Shown here piece after piece: positions 32,782 through 38,733 of a stretch of DNA of 38,733 nt. Source of the DNA: Planctomycetota bacterium (GTDB taxonomy: Bacteria; Planctomycetota; Phycisphaerae; Phycisphaerales; SM1A02). The stretch is from positions 1 to 38,733 of the forward strand of contig JAQCEQ010000025.1 in assembly GCA_027618565.1 (NCBI GenBank), given 5' to 3'. The notes beneath the pieces were generated by a model, which was not told where the DNA came from, did no database searches, and saw nothing but the letters and a program-made list of their open reading frames with translations. A program made the position numbers and the translations under genes. The first letter of the stretch is position 1. Every line of letters starts with the position of its first letter.

Positions 32782-33747
32782 ATGGCGCGATCAAAGGACC
32801 TCGTCGTTGGCATCGACCTGGGCGGCACCAATTTCTCCGTTGGAATCGTTGACACTCGAGGGCGCGTGCTGGGTCGATCCAAGAAGAAGACCAAGGCCAG
32901 GGAGGGCCGCGATGCCGTCCTGGCGCGCATCGTGGAAGCGGTCGGCGCGGCGTGCGAGGACGCGGGCGTGGATCAGAAGTCGCTTCGAGCAGCCGGCATC
33001 GGCGCCCCCAGCGCCATCGACATCCCTCGTGGCACGGTCATCAACTCAGGAAACCTCAAGTGGAAGTCGGTGCCGTTGCGCGAACTCCTCGCGCGGCGAT
33101 TGCATGTGCCAGTCACCGTTGACAACGATGTCAATGTGGCACTCTGGGGCGAGCATCGTCACGGAGCCGCCAAGTCGCGCCAACACGCGCTGGGCGTGTG
33201 GGTCGGCACCGGCATCGGCGGTGCGCTAGTGCTCAATGGGAAACTCTGGCACGGTCCCACCTGGACCGCCGGCGAGATCGGGCAGACGATCCTGTTCCCC
33301 GGGGCGCCTCGCGGACATCGAACGCTTGAGGAATTGTGCAGCCGCAACGGGATCGTGGCGTCGATGCGCACGCGAGCGGGGTTCCATCCCAAGAGCCGAT
33401 TTCATGTACTGCTGGAGTCCGAGGAGCGCGGCGAGGCGATCGGCTCGGCTGCGCTGGCGCGGCTGTGGCGTGAGGGCGATTCGCTTGTGAGAGAAGTCAT
33501 CGACGCTGCTGCTGGTGTGCTCGGCCTGGCCATCGCCAACCAGATCACGATGTTGAGCGTGGACTGCGTCGTGCTTGGTGGCGGCGTGAGCGAGGCGCTT
33601 GGCGCGCCATTCGTGAAGCAGGTGCGCGAGTCGTTTCGCACGCATGTCTTCCCCGACACTCTTCGCGACTGCGACATCGTGCAAAGCGAACTTGGTGGCG
33701 ACGCGGGCGTGATCGGCGCCGCGGCGCTGGCGCGGGAGAGGGTGTAG
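32782..33747 (+). CDS. ROK-family sugar kinase/glucokinase-like protein
   Basis: A 321-aa cytosolic actin-fold kinase. The phosphate-1 motif is LVVGIDLGGTNFSVGIVD (Asp12), the phosphate-2/adenosine region GTGIGGALVLNG (142-153), with Glu165 in TAGEIGQ, and a late VVLGGGVSEALG. The zinc-binding CxCGxxGCxE motif of classical ROK proteins is missing: after GEIGQTILFPG the chain goes straight to APRGHRTLEELCSRNG. It has no N-terminal DNA-binding domain, so it is a kinase rather than a repressor. Glucokinase or N-acetylglucosamine-type kinase is possible; the substrate is not resolved by sequence. No sugar transporter lies nearby. Confidence 0.88.
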   Translation: MARSKDLVVGIDLGGTNFSVGIVDTRGRVLGRSKKKTKAREGRDAVLARIVEAVGAACEDAGVDQKSLRAAGIGAPSAIDIPRGTVINSGNLKWKSVPLRELLARRLHVPVTVDNDVNVALWGEHRHGAAKSRQHALGVWVGTGIGGALVLNGKLWHGPTWTAGEIGQTILFPGAPRGHRTLEELCSRNGIVASMRTRAGFHPKSRFHVLLESEERGEAIGSAALARLWREGDSLVREVIDAAAGVLGLAIANQITMLSVDCVVLGGGVSEALGAPFVKQVRESFRTHVFPDTLRDCDIVQSELGGDAGVIGAAALARERV

Positions 33748-33791
33748 GTTCAGTCTTGAGTCCTGGCCGTCGGAGCGCGGGCTTCGCCGAC

Positions 33792-35033
33792 TCAGCGGCC
33801 CGCACGACAGACCACCCGCAGCGGCGGCTGGTCGAGATGACTGAGCGTGAATGCCATGCCGGGTAGTGCCGCCGCCAGTCGCTCGCCGAGGATCGGGAGG
33901 TAGGGGCGTTCGCTCTCCGTGTGCCCGCAGAGGATGACATCGACGCCGGCGGCGCGCGCGCGCAGGAGGTCGTGGTGCTTCATCTCTCCGGTGACGAAGA
34001 GCGTCGCGCCCTTGTCGATCGCTGCGTCCAGCATCGACTCGCCGCTTCCGGCGCAGATGCCGACGATCGCATGCTTGCGCTTGGCATCAGTCGCAGAGAC
34101 CTGCACCTGGTCCACGCCAAGCATGGAGGTGAGTCGGCGAGCGGTGGCGTCGGTCGTGGCGGCCTTGGCCAGCACGACCACCCGTCCCGCGCCTTCGGTG
34201 GCGCTTGTTCGCGGGGCGCCTGACTCGATGTGCATCGCGGGTTCTTCGTAGGGGTGCGCGCGGCGGAGTGCCGCCAGAGCACCCGGAAGTGCGGCCGCGG
34301 AGCAGGGCATCTCCAGGCGGACTTCGGCGACCGACTCCAATCGACCCGCGGCGCCAATGACCGGATTGGTGCCCTTGCCACCCATGAACGAGCCGGTGCC
34401 GGGAGCGGCGAAGGAGCAGTGCGTGTAGTTCCCGATGCGGCCGGCACCCGCGCGGGCCATCGCGTCGCGCACGGCGTCGGCGGCGTCGGCGGGAACATGG
34501 GTCACGATGCGAAGGCTCTCGGCCTCGGGCAGCGCGGTGGAGGGGACCAGCGGCGCTCGGCCTCCGTCGCCCACGGCCCAGGCGAGCATGTCGTTGACGC
34601 CGTTGGCGGCGTTGTCCAGCGCGGTGTGGGGCGAGAGGAGTGCGATTCCAGCGCGGGCGGCCTCGAAAGCGGCGCTTCCGGCGGCCACTCGGCGCGTCTT
34701 CTCGAAGAGCGGCGGGTGGTACGCGACGATCGCCTGGACGCCCAGGTCGATGGCCTCGTCGAGGACTTCGGGGGTGGCGTCGATGGCGAGGAGGACTCGC
34801 GAGCAGGCGGCGCCGGCATCGCCCGCGATGAGGCCCACGTTGTCCCAATCCTCGGCCAGGTGGAAGGGGGCCAGGTGGTTGAGCGCCCCAAGCAGGTCGC
34901 CGACGGTGCCGGGTGGGGTGGGCTCGGGCGCGCGGCGGGGGCGACGCGGGGAGCCGGTGGTGGCGGGCTTGGTGGCACCGCGCGTCGCCTGGGGGGCACG
35001 GCGCGTCGTCTTCTTGTGGGTCTTTTTCGCCAT
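33792..35033 (-). CDS. Nif3-like dinuclear metal centre protein (DUF34, YqfO/GTP cyclohydrolase I type 2 family)
   Basis: A 413-aa protein of the Nif3 family, a conserved metal-binding fold of uncertain role. It starts with a Lys/Arg/Pro-rich extension (about 1-42, MAKKTHKKTTRRAPQ), then FHLAEDWDNVGLIAGDAG, AYHPPLF with His106 (the eukaryote-like YHP rather than HHP), LLSPHTALDNAANGVNDMLA and a C-terminal VILCGHTESERPYLPIL. The central insert (LRIVTHVPADAADAVRDAMA, then YTHCSFAAPGTGSFMGGKGT) is the CutA/PII-like domain of the long YqfO-type members. ATG 35033 is taken because the frame further upstream crosses the divergent phoH leader. It lies 203 bp from phoH. Confidence 0.9.
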   Translation of the reverse strand: MAKKTHKKTTRRAPQATRGATKPATTGSPRRPRRAPEPTPPGTVGDLLGALNHLAPFHLAEDWDNVGLIAGDAGAACSRVLLAIDATPEVLDEAIDLGVQAIVAYHPPLFEKTRRVAAGSAAFEAARAGIALLSPHTALDNAANGVNDMLAWAVGDGGRAPLVPSTALPEAESLRIVTHVPADAADAVRDAMARAGAGRIGNYTHCSFAAPGTGSFMGGKGTNPVIGAAGRLESVAEVRLEMPCSAAALPGALAALRRAHPYEEPAMHIESGAPRTSATEGAGRVVVLAKAATTDATARRLTSMLGVDQVQVSATDAKRKHAIVGICAGSGESMLDAAIDKGATLFVTGEMKHHDLLRARAAGVDVILCGHTESERPYLPILGERLAAALPGMAFTLSHLDQPPLRVVCRAGR

Positions 35034-35079
35034 CGTGGGTGTCCTTGACCCGTCCGAGGCCGTTCGTTCATCGAACGAC

Positions 35080-35107
35080 TTGCGTCGGGCCGATGCAATC
35101 GTATATT
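35080..35107 (+). promoter_or_regulatory. Promoter for phoH
   Basis: TTGCGT (35080-35085), a 16-nt spacer and TATATT (35102-35107) resemble a sigma70 promoter. A CGTTCG/CGAACG inverted repeat overlaps its upstream side (35061-35077). The leader would be about 120 nt and contains a 13-bp direct repeat, AGGCCCGACGGCC, at 35164-35176 and 35185-35197. Confidence 0.6.
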
Positions 35108-35236
35108 CGCATCGGGGCCACGGCTGGCCCCCGTTCAATCCCTGCGCTTGGCGCACGAGGTTGAGGCCCGACGGCCCGAGTTCAAGGCCCGACGGCCAAC
35201 GCCCCGCTTGTCCAGGCGCAGCACAAGGAGGTGCTC

Positions 35237-36769
35237 GTGCACGCGATCGGCCCCACTGTCGTTCCTCACCTCTCGCCGATGACTGACGATTCCAGCGCAC
35301 AACCAGGGAGTGACCCTGGGACGCGCGCGGATGGAGTGAAGCGAGGGGAGTCCGGCGCAAAGTCCTCCAAGTCCAAGTCCAAGTCAAGCGACAAGGATGT
35401 CCGCAAGCATTTCGTGCTGGACACCAACGTGCTCCTGCACAACCCCAACTCGCTCTTCAAGTTTGAGGAGCACGAGGTGGTGATCCCGTTGGCGGTGATC
35501 GAGGAGCTGGATCGATTCAAGAAGAACAACGACGAGACGGGTCGGAACTCCAGGCAAGTGATCCGTGCGCTGGACCGATTGCGCGCGAACGGACACCTCT
35601 TTGAGGGCGTGGCGTGGAACCCGACCGGCGGCACCGTGCGCGTGCAGCGTGCGCAGCCCACCGAAAACTTTGCGTTTGACCTGACGCATCCCGACCACCG
35701 CATCCTCAATGTCGCGTACCGGCTCAAGGCCGAGGGGTTGCACACGATCTTCGTCTCCAAGGACATCAACGCGCGCGTGAAGGCGGATGTGCTTGGGATC
35801 GCGGCGGAAGACTTTGAGCACGACCGCGTGGACGCGGACTGGCTCCACACGGGCTATGTCACCATCGAAGTGCCCACGGAAATGATCGACACCCTGTACG
35901 CGGAGCGGCAGTTGCCGTGCGAGCAGGTGGAGATGCTCTCGCGCGTGGGGCCGGACGGGGAAGTGATCAAGGGAGGCGAGCTCATCGCCAACCAGTTCGT
36001 GATCCTGGTGGACTCGCGAGACCCGTCGCACACGGGGCTGGCGCGGCGCCTGGCCGACACGATGCACCTGATCCCGGTGAGCGGCCCGCGCAAGCCGATC
36101 TACGGGATCATTGCGCGCAATGTGCAGCAGACGATGGCGCTGGACCTCCTGCTGGACGACGAGGTGCGCATCGTCACGATGATCGGTGCTGCGGGCACCG
36201 GCAAGACGCTTCTGGCGCTGGCGGCTGGCCTGCAGAAGTGCGTGAGGGAAGAGCGGTTTGACAAGCTCCTGGTGGCGCGGCCCATCATGCCGCTGGGGAG
36301 AGACATCGGCTACCTCCCCGGCGACAAGGACGAGAAGCTCTCGCTGTGGATGCAGCCCATCTTCGACAACCTCACCTACCTGGTGAGCATGCGAGGCGAG
36401 CGCGGCAACGAGCCCGACGGCAAGAACGCCGAGCAGCGCATCGACTCACTCGTGGCCACCGGCAAGGTGGTGCTGGAGCCGCTCACGTACATCCGCGGCC
36501 GCAGCATCCCCAAGCAGTTCTTCATCGTGGACGAGGCCCAGAACCTGAGCCCGCACGAAGTGAAGACCATCGTGAGCCGCGTCGGCGACGGCACCAAGAT
36601 CGTGCTATGCGGCGATATCGGGCAGATCGACAACCCCTACCTGGACAGTGCCAGCAACGGCCTGTCGCACGCGATCGAGCGGCTCAAGGGCCAGCGCATT
36701 GCGGGCCATGTCACGCTGGCGCGCACCGAGCGCAGCGAGTTGGCCAAGCTGGCAGCGGAAGTGTTGTAG
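35237..36769 (+). CDS. PIN-domain/PhoH-domain fusion protein (PhoH family ATPase)
   Basis: A 510-aa cytosolic protein with an N-terminal PIN nuclease domain and a C-terminal PhoH ATPase/RNA-helicase-like domain, the YlaK/PhoH2-type fusion linked to RNA unwinding and cleavage. PIN: HFVLDTNVLLHNP with Asp62, then PLAVIEELDRFKK and DHRILNVAYRLKA. PhoH: Walker A GAAGTGKT (317-324), VARPIMPLGRDIGYLPGDKD and Walker B FFIVDEAQNLSPHEVKT with Asp432. AAGGAGG ends 5 nt before GTG 35237, which decides the start over GTG 35231 and ATG 35279. Residues about 15-55 are a charged Ser/Lys linker. A bidirectional hairpin at 36882 follows. Confidence 0.93.
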   Translation: MHAIGPTVVPHLSPMTDDSSAQPGSDPGTRADGVKRGESGAKSSKSKSKSSDKDVRKHFVLDTNVLLHNPNSLFKFEEHEVVIPLAVIEELDRFKKNNDETGRNSRQVIRALDRLRANGHLFEGVAWNPTGGTVRVQRAQPTENFAFDLTHPDHRILNVAYRLKAEGLHTIFVSKDINARVKADVLGIAAEDFEHDRVDADWLHTGYVTIEVPTEMIDTLYAERQLPCEQVEMLSRVGPDGEVIKGGELIANQFVILVDSRDPSHTGLARRLADTMHLIPVSGPRKPIYGIIARNVQQTMALDLLLDDEVRIVTMIGAAGTGKTLLALAAGLQKCVREERFDKLLVARPIMPLGRDIGYLPGDKDEKLSLWMQPIFDNLTYLVSMRGERGNEPDGKNAEQRIDSLVATGKVVLEPLTYIRGRSIPKQFFIVDEAQNLSPHEVKTIVSRVGDGTKIVLCGDIGQIDNPYLDSASNGLSHAIERLKGQRIAGHVTLARTERSELAKLAAEVL

Positions 36770-36803
36770 AGGGTGAAGGGAGAGTGTCGTGGGAAGTTGG
36801 CGG

Positions 36804-36850
36804 GAAGTTGGCGGGATCCGCCCCCTCAGGAGCCGGGTCCCACCAACTTC
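36804..36850. other. Long imperfect hairpin downstream of phoH
   Basis: GAAGTTGGCGGGA (36804-36816) pairs with TCCCACCAACTTC (36838-36850) with one mismatch. A direct copy of the left arm, GGGAAGTTGGC, begins 12 bp earlier, so two alternative left arms exist. It lies between phoH and a clear terminator-like hairpin. Confidence 0.55.
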
Positions 36851-36881
36851 TCCGTGGGCCACACTCACTCGTGGCGTACAG

Positions 36882-36917
36882 GAATCAAAATGTGCCTTCG
36901 AAGGCACTTCTTGATTC
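36882..36917. terminator. Bidirectional terminator-like palindrome after phoH
   Basis: GAATCAA (36882-36888) pairs with TTGATTC (36911-36917), and the inner GTGCCTTCGAAGGCAC (36892-36907) is a perfect 16-bp palindrome. The layout, with an A-rich left and T-rich right outer arm, resembles the terminator at 3447-3483. Confidence 0.65.
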
Positions 36918-36946
36918 TCAGCGGCGCGGCAGCGAAATCCAACGAC

Positions 36947-36975
36947 TTGATGTACCACCCGCAACCTGCTACACT
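36947..36975 (+). promoter_or_regulatory. Promoter for the DEAD-box helicase gene
   Basis: TTGATG (36947-36952), a 17-nt spacer and TACACT (36970-36975) form a good sigma70-type promoter. Transcription would start near 36982, leaving a leader of about 150 nt before TTG 37131 that contains a CGCGCC/GGCGCG hairpin (37053-37070). The rest of the 36770-37130 gap holds only the two hairpins listed separately. Confidence 0.6.
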
Positions 36976-37130
36976 CCCCCCTCCAGCCGGTGGCCTCAGT
37001 CGAAACTGGGATCGAGCCGGCAGCCCGCAATCAAGGTTGTGGCAAAGTGTGACGCGCCGTTCTAGGCGCGGCGCGATGTGCCTCTGCCAACATGCGGTCT
37101 CCGACAGGCCATAGGCCAGAAAGTTTTTGA

Positions 37131-38714
37131 TTGTCTACTCAGTTTGTTTCGCTCGGGTTGGTCGCTCCCATTCTTCAGGCACTTCGCACCGAGGGGTACG
37201 AGACCGCAACACCCATCCAGGCACAGGCGATCCCGCCGGCGCTGGCACACCGTGATGTCTTGGGCATCGCCCAGACCGGGACCGGCAAGACCGCTGCCTT
37301 TGCGCTGCCGATCCTGCAGCACTTGATTGAGCGCGGCGCGGGCGGCCCGGCCGTGAGCGTGCAGCCTGGACGCGGGCCTGCGAGGCACGGCCGCTCTCAC
37401 GCGCGCTCCAACGCACACACCAAGACCCACGCCATGCCCAACGGCCGCGCGCCGCAGGCGTTGGTGCTGGCGCCCACTCGAGAATTGGCTGCGCAGATCG
37501 GGCAGAGCTTCACCGCGTATGGCGCGAAGACGTCGATTCGGTGCGCGGTGATCTTCGGCGGCGTGGGGCAGGGCCCGCAGGTGAACGCGCTCAAGGCGGG
37601 CGTCGACATCGTCGTGGCCACTCCGGGTCGACTCATGGACCTCATGGAGCAGCGAGTGGTCGACCTCAAGTCGATCTCCTTCGTGGTGCTTGACGAGGCC
37701 GACCGCATGCTGGACATGGGATTCATCATCCCGATCCGCCGCATCATGTCGGCGCTGCCCACCAAGCGGCAGACGATGCTCTTCTCCGCCACGATGCCGC
37801 GCGAGATCCAGGGGTTGGCCGACTCGTTCCTTCATGACGCGGCTCGAGTCCAGGTGACGCCCTCAGCGACGACCGTGGAGCGAATCGACCAGCGCGTCTT
37901 CCATGTGGGGAGCCTCCAGAAGCTGCCGCTCCTCGTGCATGTGCTCAATGACGGTGCGCAGCGGACGCTGGTGTTCACGCGGACCAAGCATGGCGCCGAC
38001 AAGGTGGTCAAGCGATTGTCCGCTGCGGGTATCACGGCCTCCGCGATCCACGGCAACAAGGCGCAGAACCACCGCACGCGAGCGCTGGAGGCATTCAGGA
38101 CTGGCGAATCGCCGGTGCTGGTGGCCACGGACATCGCTGCGCGCGGGATCGATGTCGACGGCATCACGCATGTCGTGAACTTCGACATCCCCGTGGAGCC
38201 GGAGTCGTATGTGCACCGCATCGGCCGCACCGCGCGCGCGGGATCGAGTGGCATTGCACTCTCGTTTTGCTCTCAGGAAGAGCTTGGCCTCTTGCGCGCG
38301 ATCGAGAAGTTGACCCGCAAGAAGATCGACGTCGCCGCGATGCCCAAGGTGTTGCCGGTGGTGCCGAGTGCGGCGGCGGCGGCGACGGCGGCGGAGAAGG
38401 GCGAGCGGGGAGAGGGGCGCGAACGAGGAGTGGGTGGCGAGCGAGAAGGGCGGCGTGAGCGGACCGCGCGGCGTGAACGGGAGGCGAAGGGCGGGCGAGC
38501 CCGGCATGCAACGCGGGGACCTGTGGCAAGAGATCCCAGCGGCGGGCGAGGTTGGCGCGCGGAGGGAGCGGCCCCGAGTGGGAAGAGTGAGAGTGACGGG
38601 CGACACGAGCGTGGTGGTCACGCGGCGCCGGCGGCAAGCAGCCACACTGGTCCCGCCAAGGCGCATCGCGGTCCGGCGATGGCCGGGCGAGGAGCGGTGA
38701 GGAGGGGGAGGTAG
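37131..38714 (+). CDS. DEAD-box ATP-dependent RNA helicase, RhlE-like
   Basis: A 527-aa RNA helicase. In order: the Q motif region FVSLGLVAPILQALRTEGYE, then TPIQAQAIP; motif I AQTGTGKT; Ia LAPTRELA; Ib TPGRL; II VLDEADRMLDMGF; III SATMP; IV VFTRTK; V ATDIAARGIDV; VI HRIGRTARAG. Between motifs I and Ia, at about residues 66-103, there is an extra Arg/His/Gly-rich stretch (VSVQPGRGPARHGRSHARSN) of about 25 residues not typical of RhlE. After about residue 415 comes a basic Arg/Gly/Glu tail, as in many RhlE-type helicases. TTG 37131 starts right before the conserved FVSLGL; I saw no ATG that fits. No strong Shine-Dalgarno sequence. A long leader is predicted upstream. Confidence 0.9.
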   Translation: MSTQFVSLGLVAPILQALRTEGYETATPIQAQAIPPALAHRDVLGIAQTGTGKTAAFALPILQHLIERGAGGPAVSVQPGRGPARHGRSHARSNAHTKTHAMPNGRAPQALVLAPTRELAAQIGQSFTAYGAKTSIRCAVIFGGVGQGPQVNALKAGVDIVVATPGRLMDLMEQRVVDLKSISFVVLDEADRMLDMGFIIPIRRIMSALPTKRQTMLFSATMPREIQGLADSFLHDAARVQVTPSATTVERIDQRVFHVGSLQKLPLLVHVLNDGAQRTLVFTRTKHGADKVVKRLSAAGITASAIHGNKAQNHRTRALEAFRTGESPVLVATDIAARGIDVDGITHVVNFDIPVEPESYVHRIGRTARAGSSGIALSFCSQEELGLLRAIEKLTRKKIDVAAMPKVLPVVPSAAAAATAAEKGERGEGRERGVGGEREGRRERTARREREAKGGRARHATRGPVARDPSGGRGWRAEGAAPSGKSESDGRHERGGHAAPAASSHTGPAKAHRGPAMAGRGAVRRGR

Positions 38715-38733
38715 GGGGGTGGCCAATCTCAGG

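Noticed and set aside
35161-35197. Short direct repeat AGGCCCGACGGCC before phoH as a CRISPR or attachment site
   Set aside because: Only two 13-bp copies with an 8-bp gap and no integrase or cas gene nearby.

Overview
This GC-rich window of 38.7 kb looks like chromosomal DNA of a planctomycete, most likely of the Phycisphaerae/Phycisphaerales type. The evidence is: two secreted proteins that end in paired dockerin-like repeats of the form LNGDGxxDGxDLxxLLxGWG; an excisionase-type HTH protein with a long acidic linker and C-terminal membrane helices; and a dense housekeeping layout. This is my recollection of family distribution, not a search result. No insertion sequence, phage module, integrase, CRISPR array, rRNA or canonical tRNA was seen. 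The one RNA gene I can support is a complete one-piece tmRNA (ssrA).

Layout. 1-1.5 kb: a minus-strand AbiEi-like gene cut by the window edge, a 57-nt nested hairpin, and an orphan gene. 1.7-5.7 kb: NAD-malic enzyme (maeA), a strong bidirectional hairpin, then a DUF1573-like secreted protein diverging from an MDR oxidoreductase. 5.8-7.9 kb: a large secreted Cys-rich protein with a dockerin-like tail and a textbook terminator. 7.96-12.98 kb: a four-gene overlapping MacA-MacB(ATPase)-MacB(permease)-TolC efflux operon. 13.0-13.6 kb: two identical hairpin repeats and ssrA. 13.6-17.0 kb: an MsrB-MsrA fusion and an M28 peptidase. 17.1-19.4 kb: a PQQ-type sugar dehydrogenase with dockerin-like tail, then TerC. 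19.4-23.2 kb: a second DUF1573-like protein, an unusual metallophosphoesterase, TsaB and a degenerate receiver protein. 23.1-28.1 kb: psd with the HTH/acidic/membrane protein, mutY, and gatC-gatA. 28.1-33.7 kb: an RND efflux pair and a ROK-family kinase. 33.8-38.7 kb: a Nif3-like protein, PIN-PhoH, and a DEAD-box helicase.

How the genes work together. Two separate efflux systems (ABC MacAB-TolC and RND) handle envelope export. ssrA, TsaB, GatCA, PhoH and the helicase belong to translation and RNA metabolism. MsrBA and MutY repair oxidative damage. Operons are very tight, with ATGA, GTGA, TTGA and TGATG stop/start overlaps.

The most interesting signal is in the promoters. Many first genes of transcription units lack a Shine-Dalgarno sequence and instead carry a TAnnnT -10-like box 6-12 nt before the start codon, which suggests leaderless mRNAs. 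At two divergent junctions only 23-25 bp long, the -10-like boxes of the two strands overlap each other. Both junctions flank a paralogous DUF1573-like gene. Genes for secreted dockerin-tail proteins, PhoH and TsaB instead have clear Shine-Dalgarno sequences.
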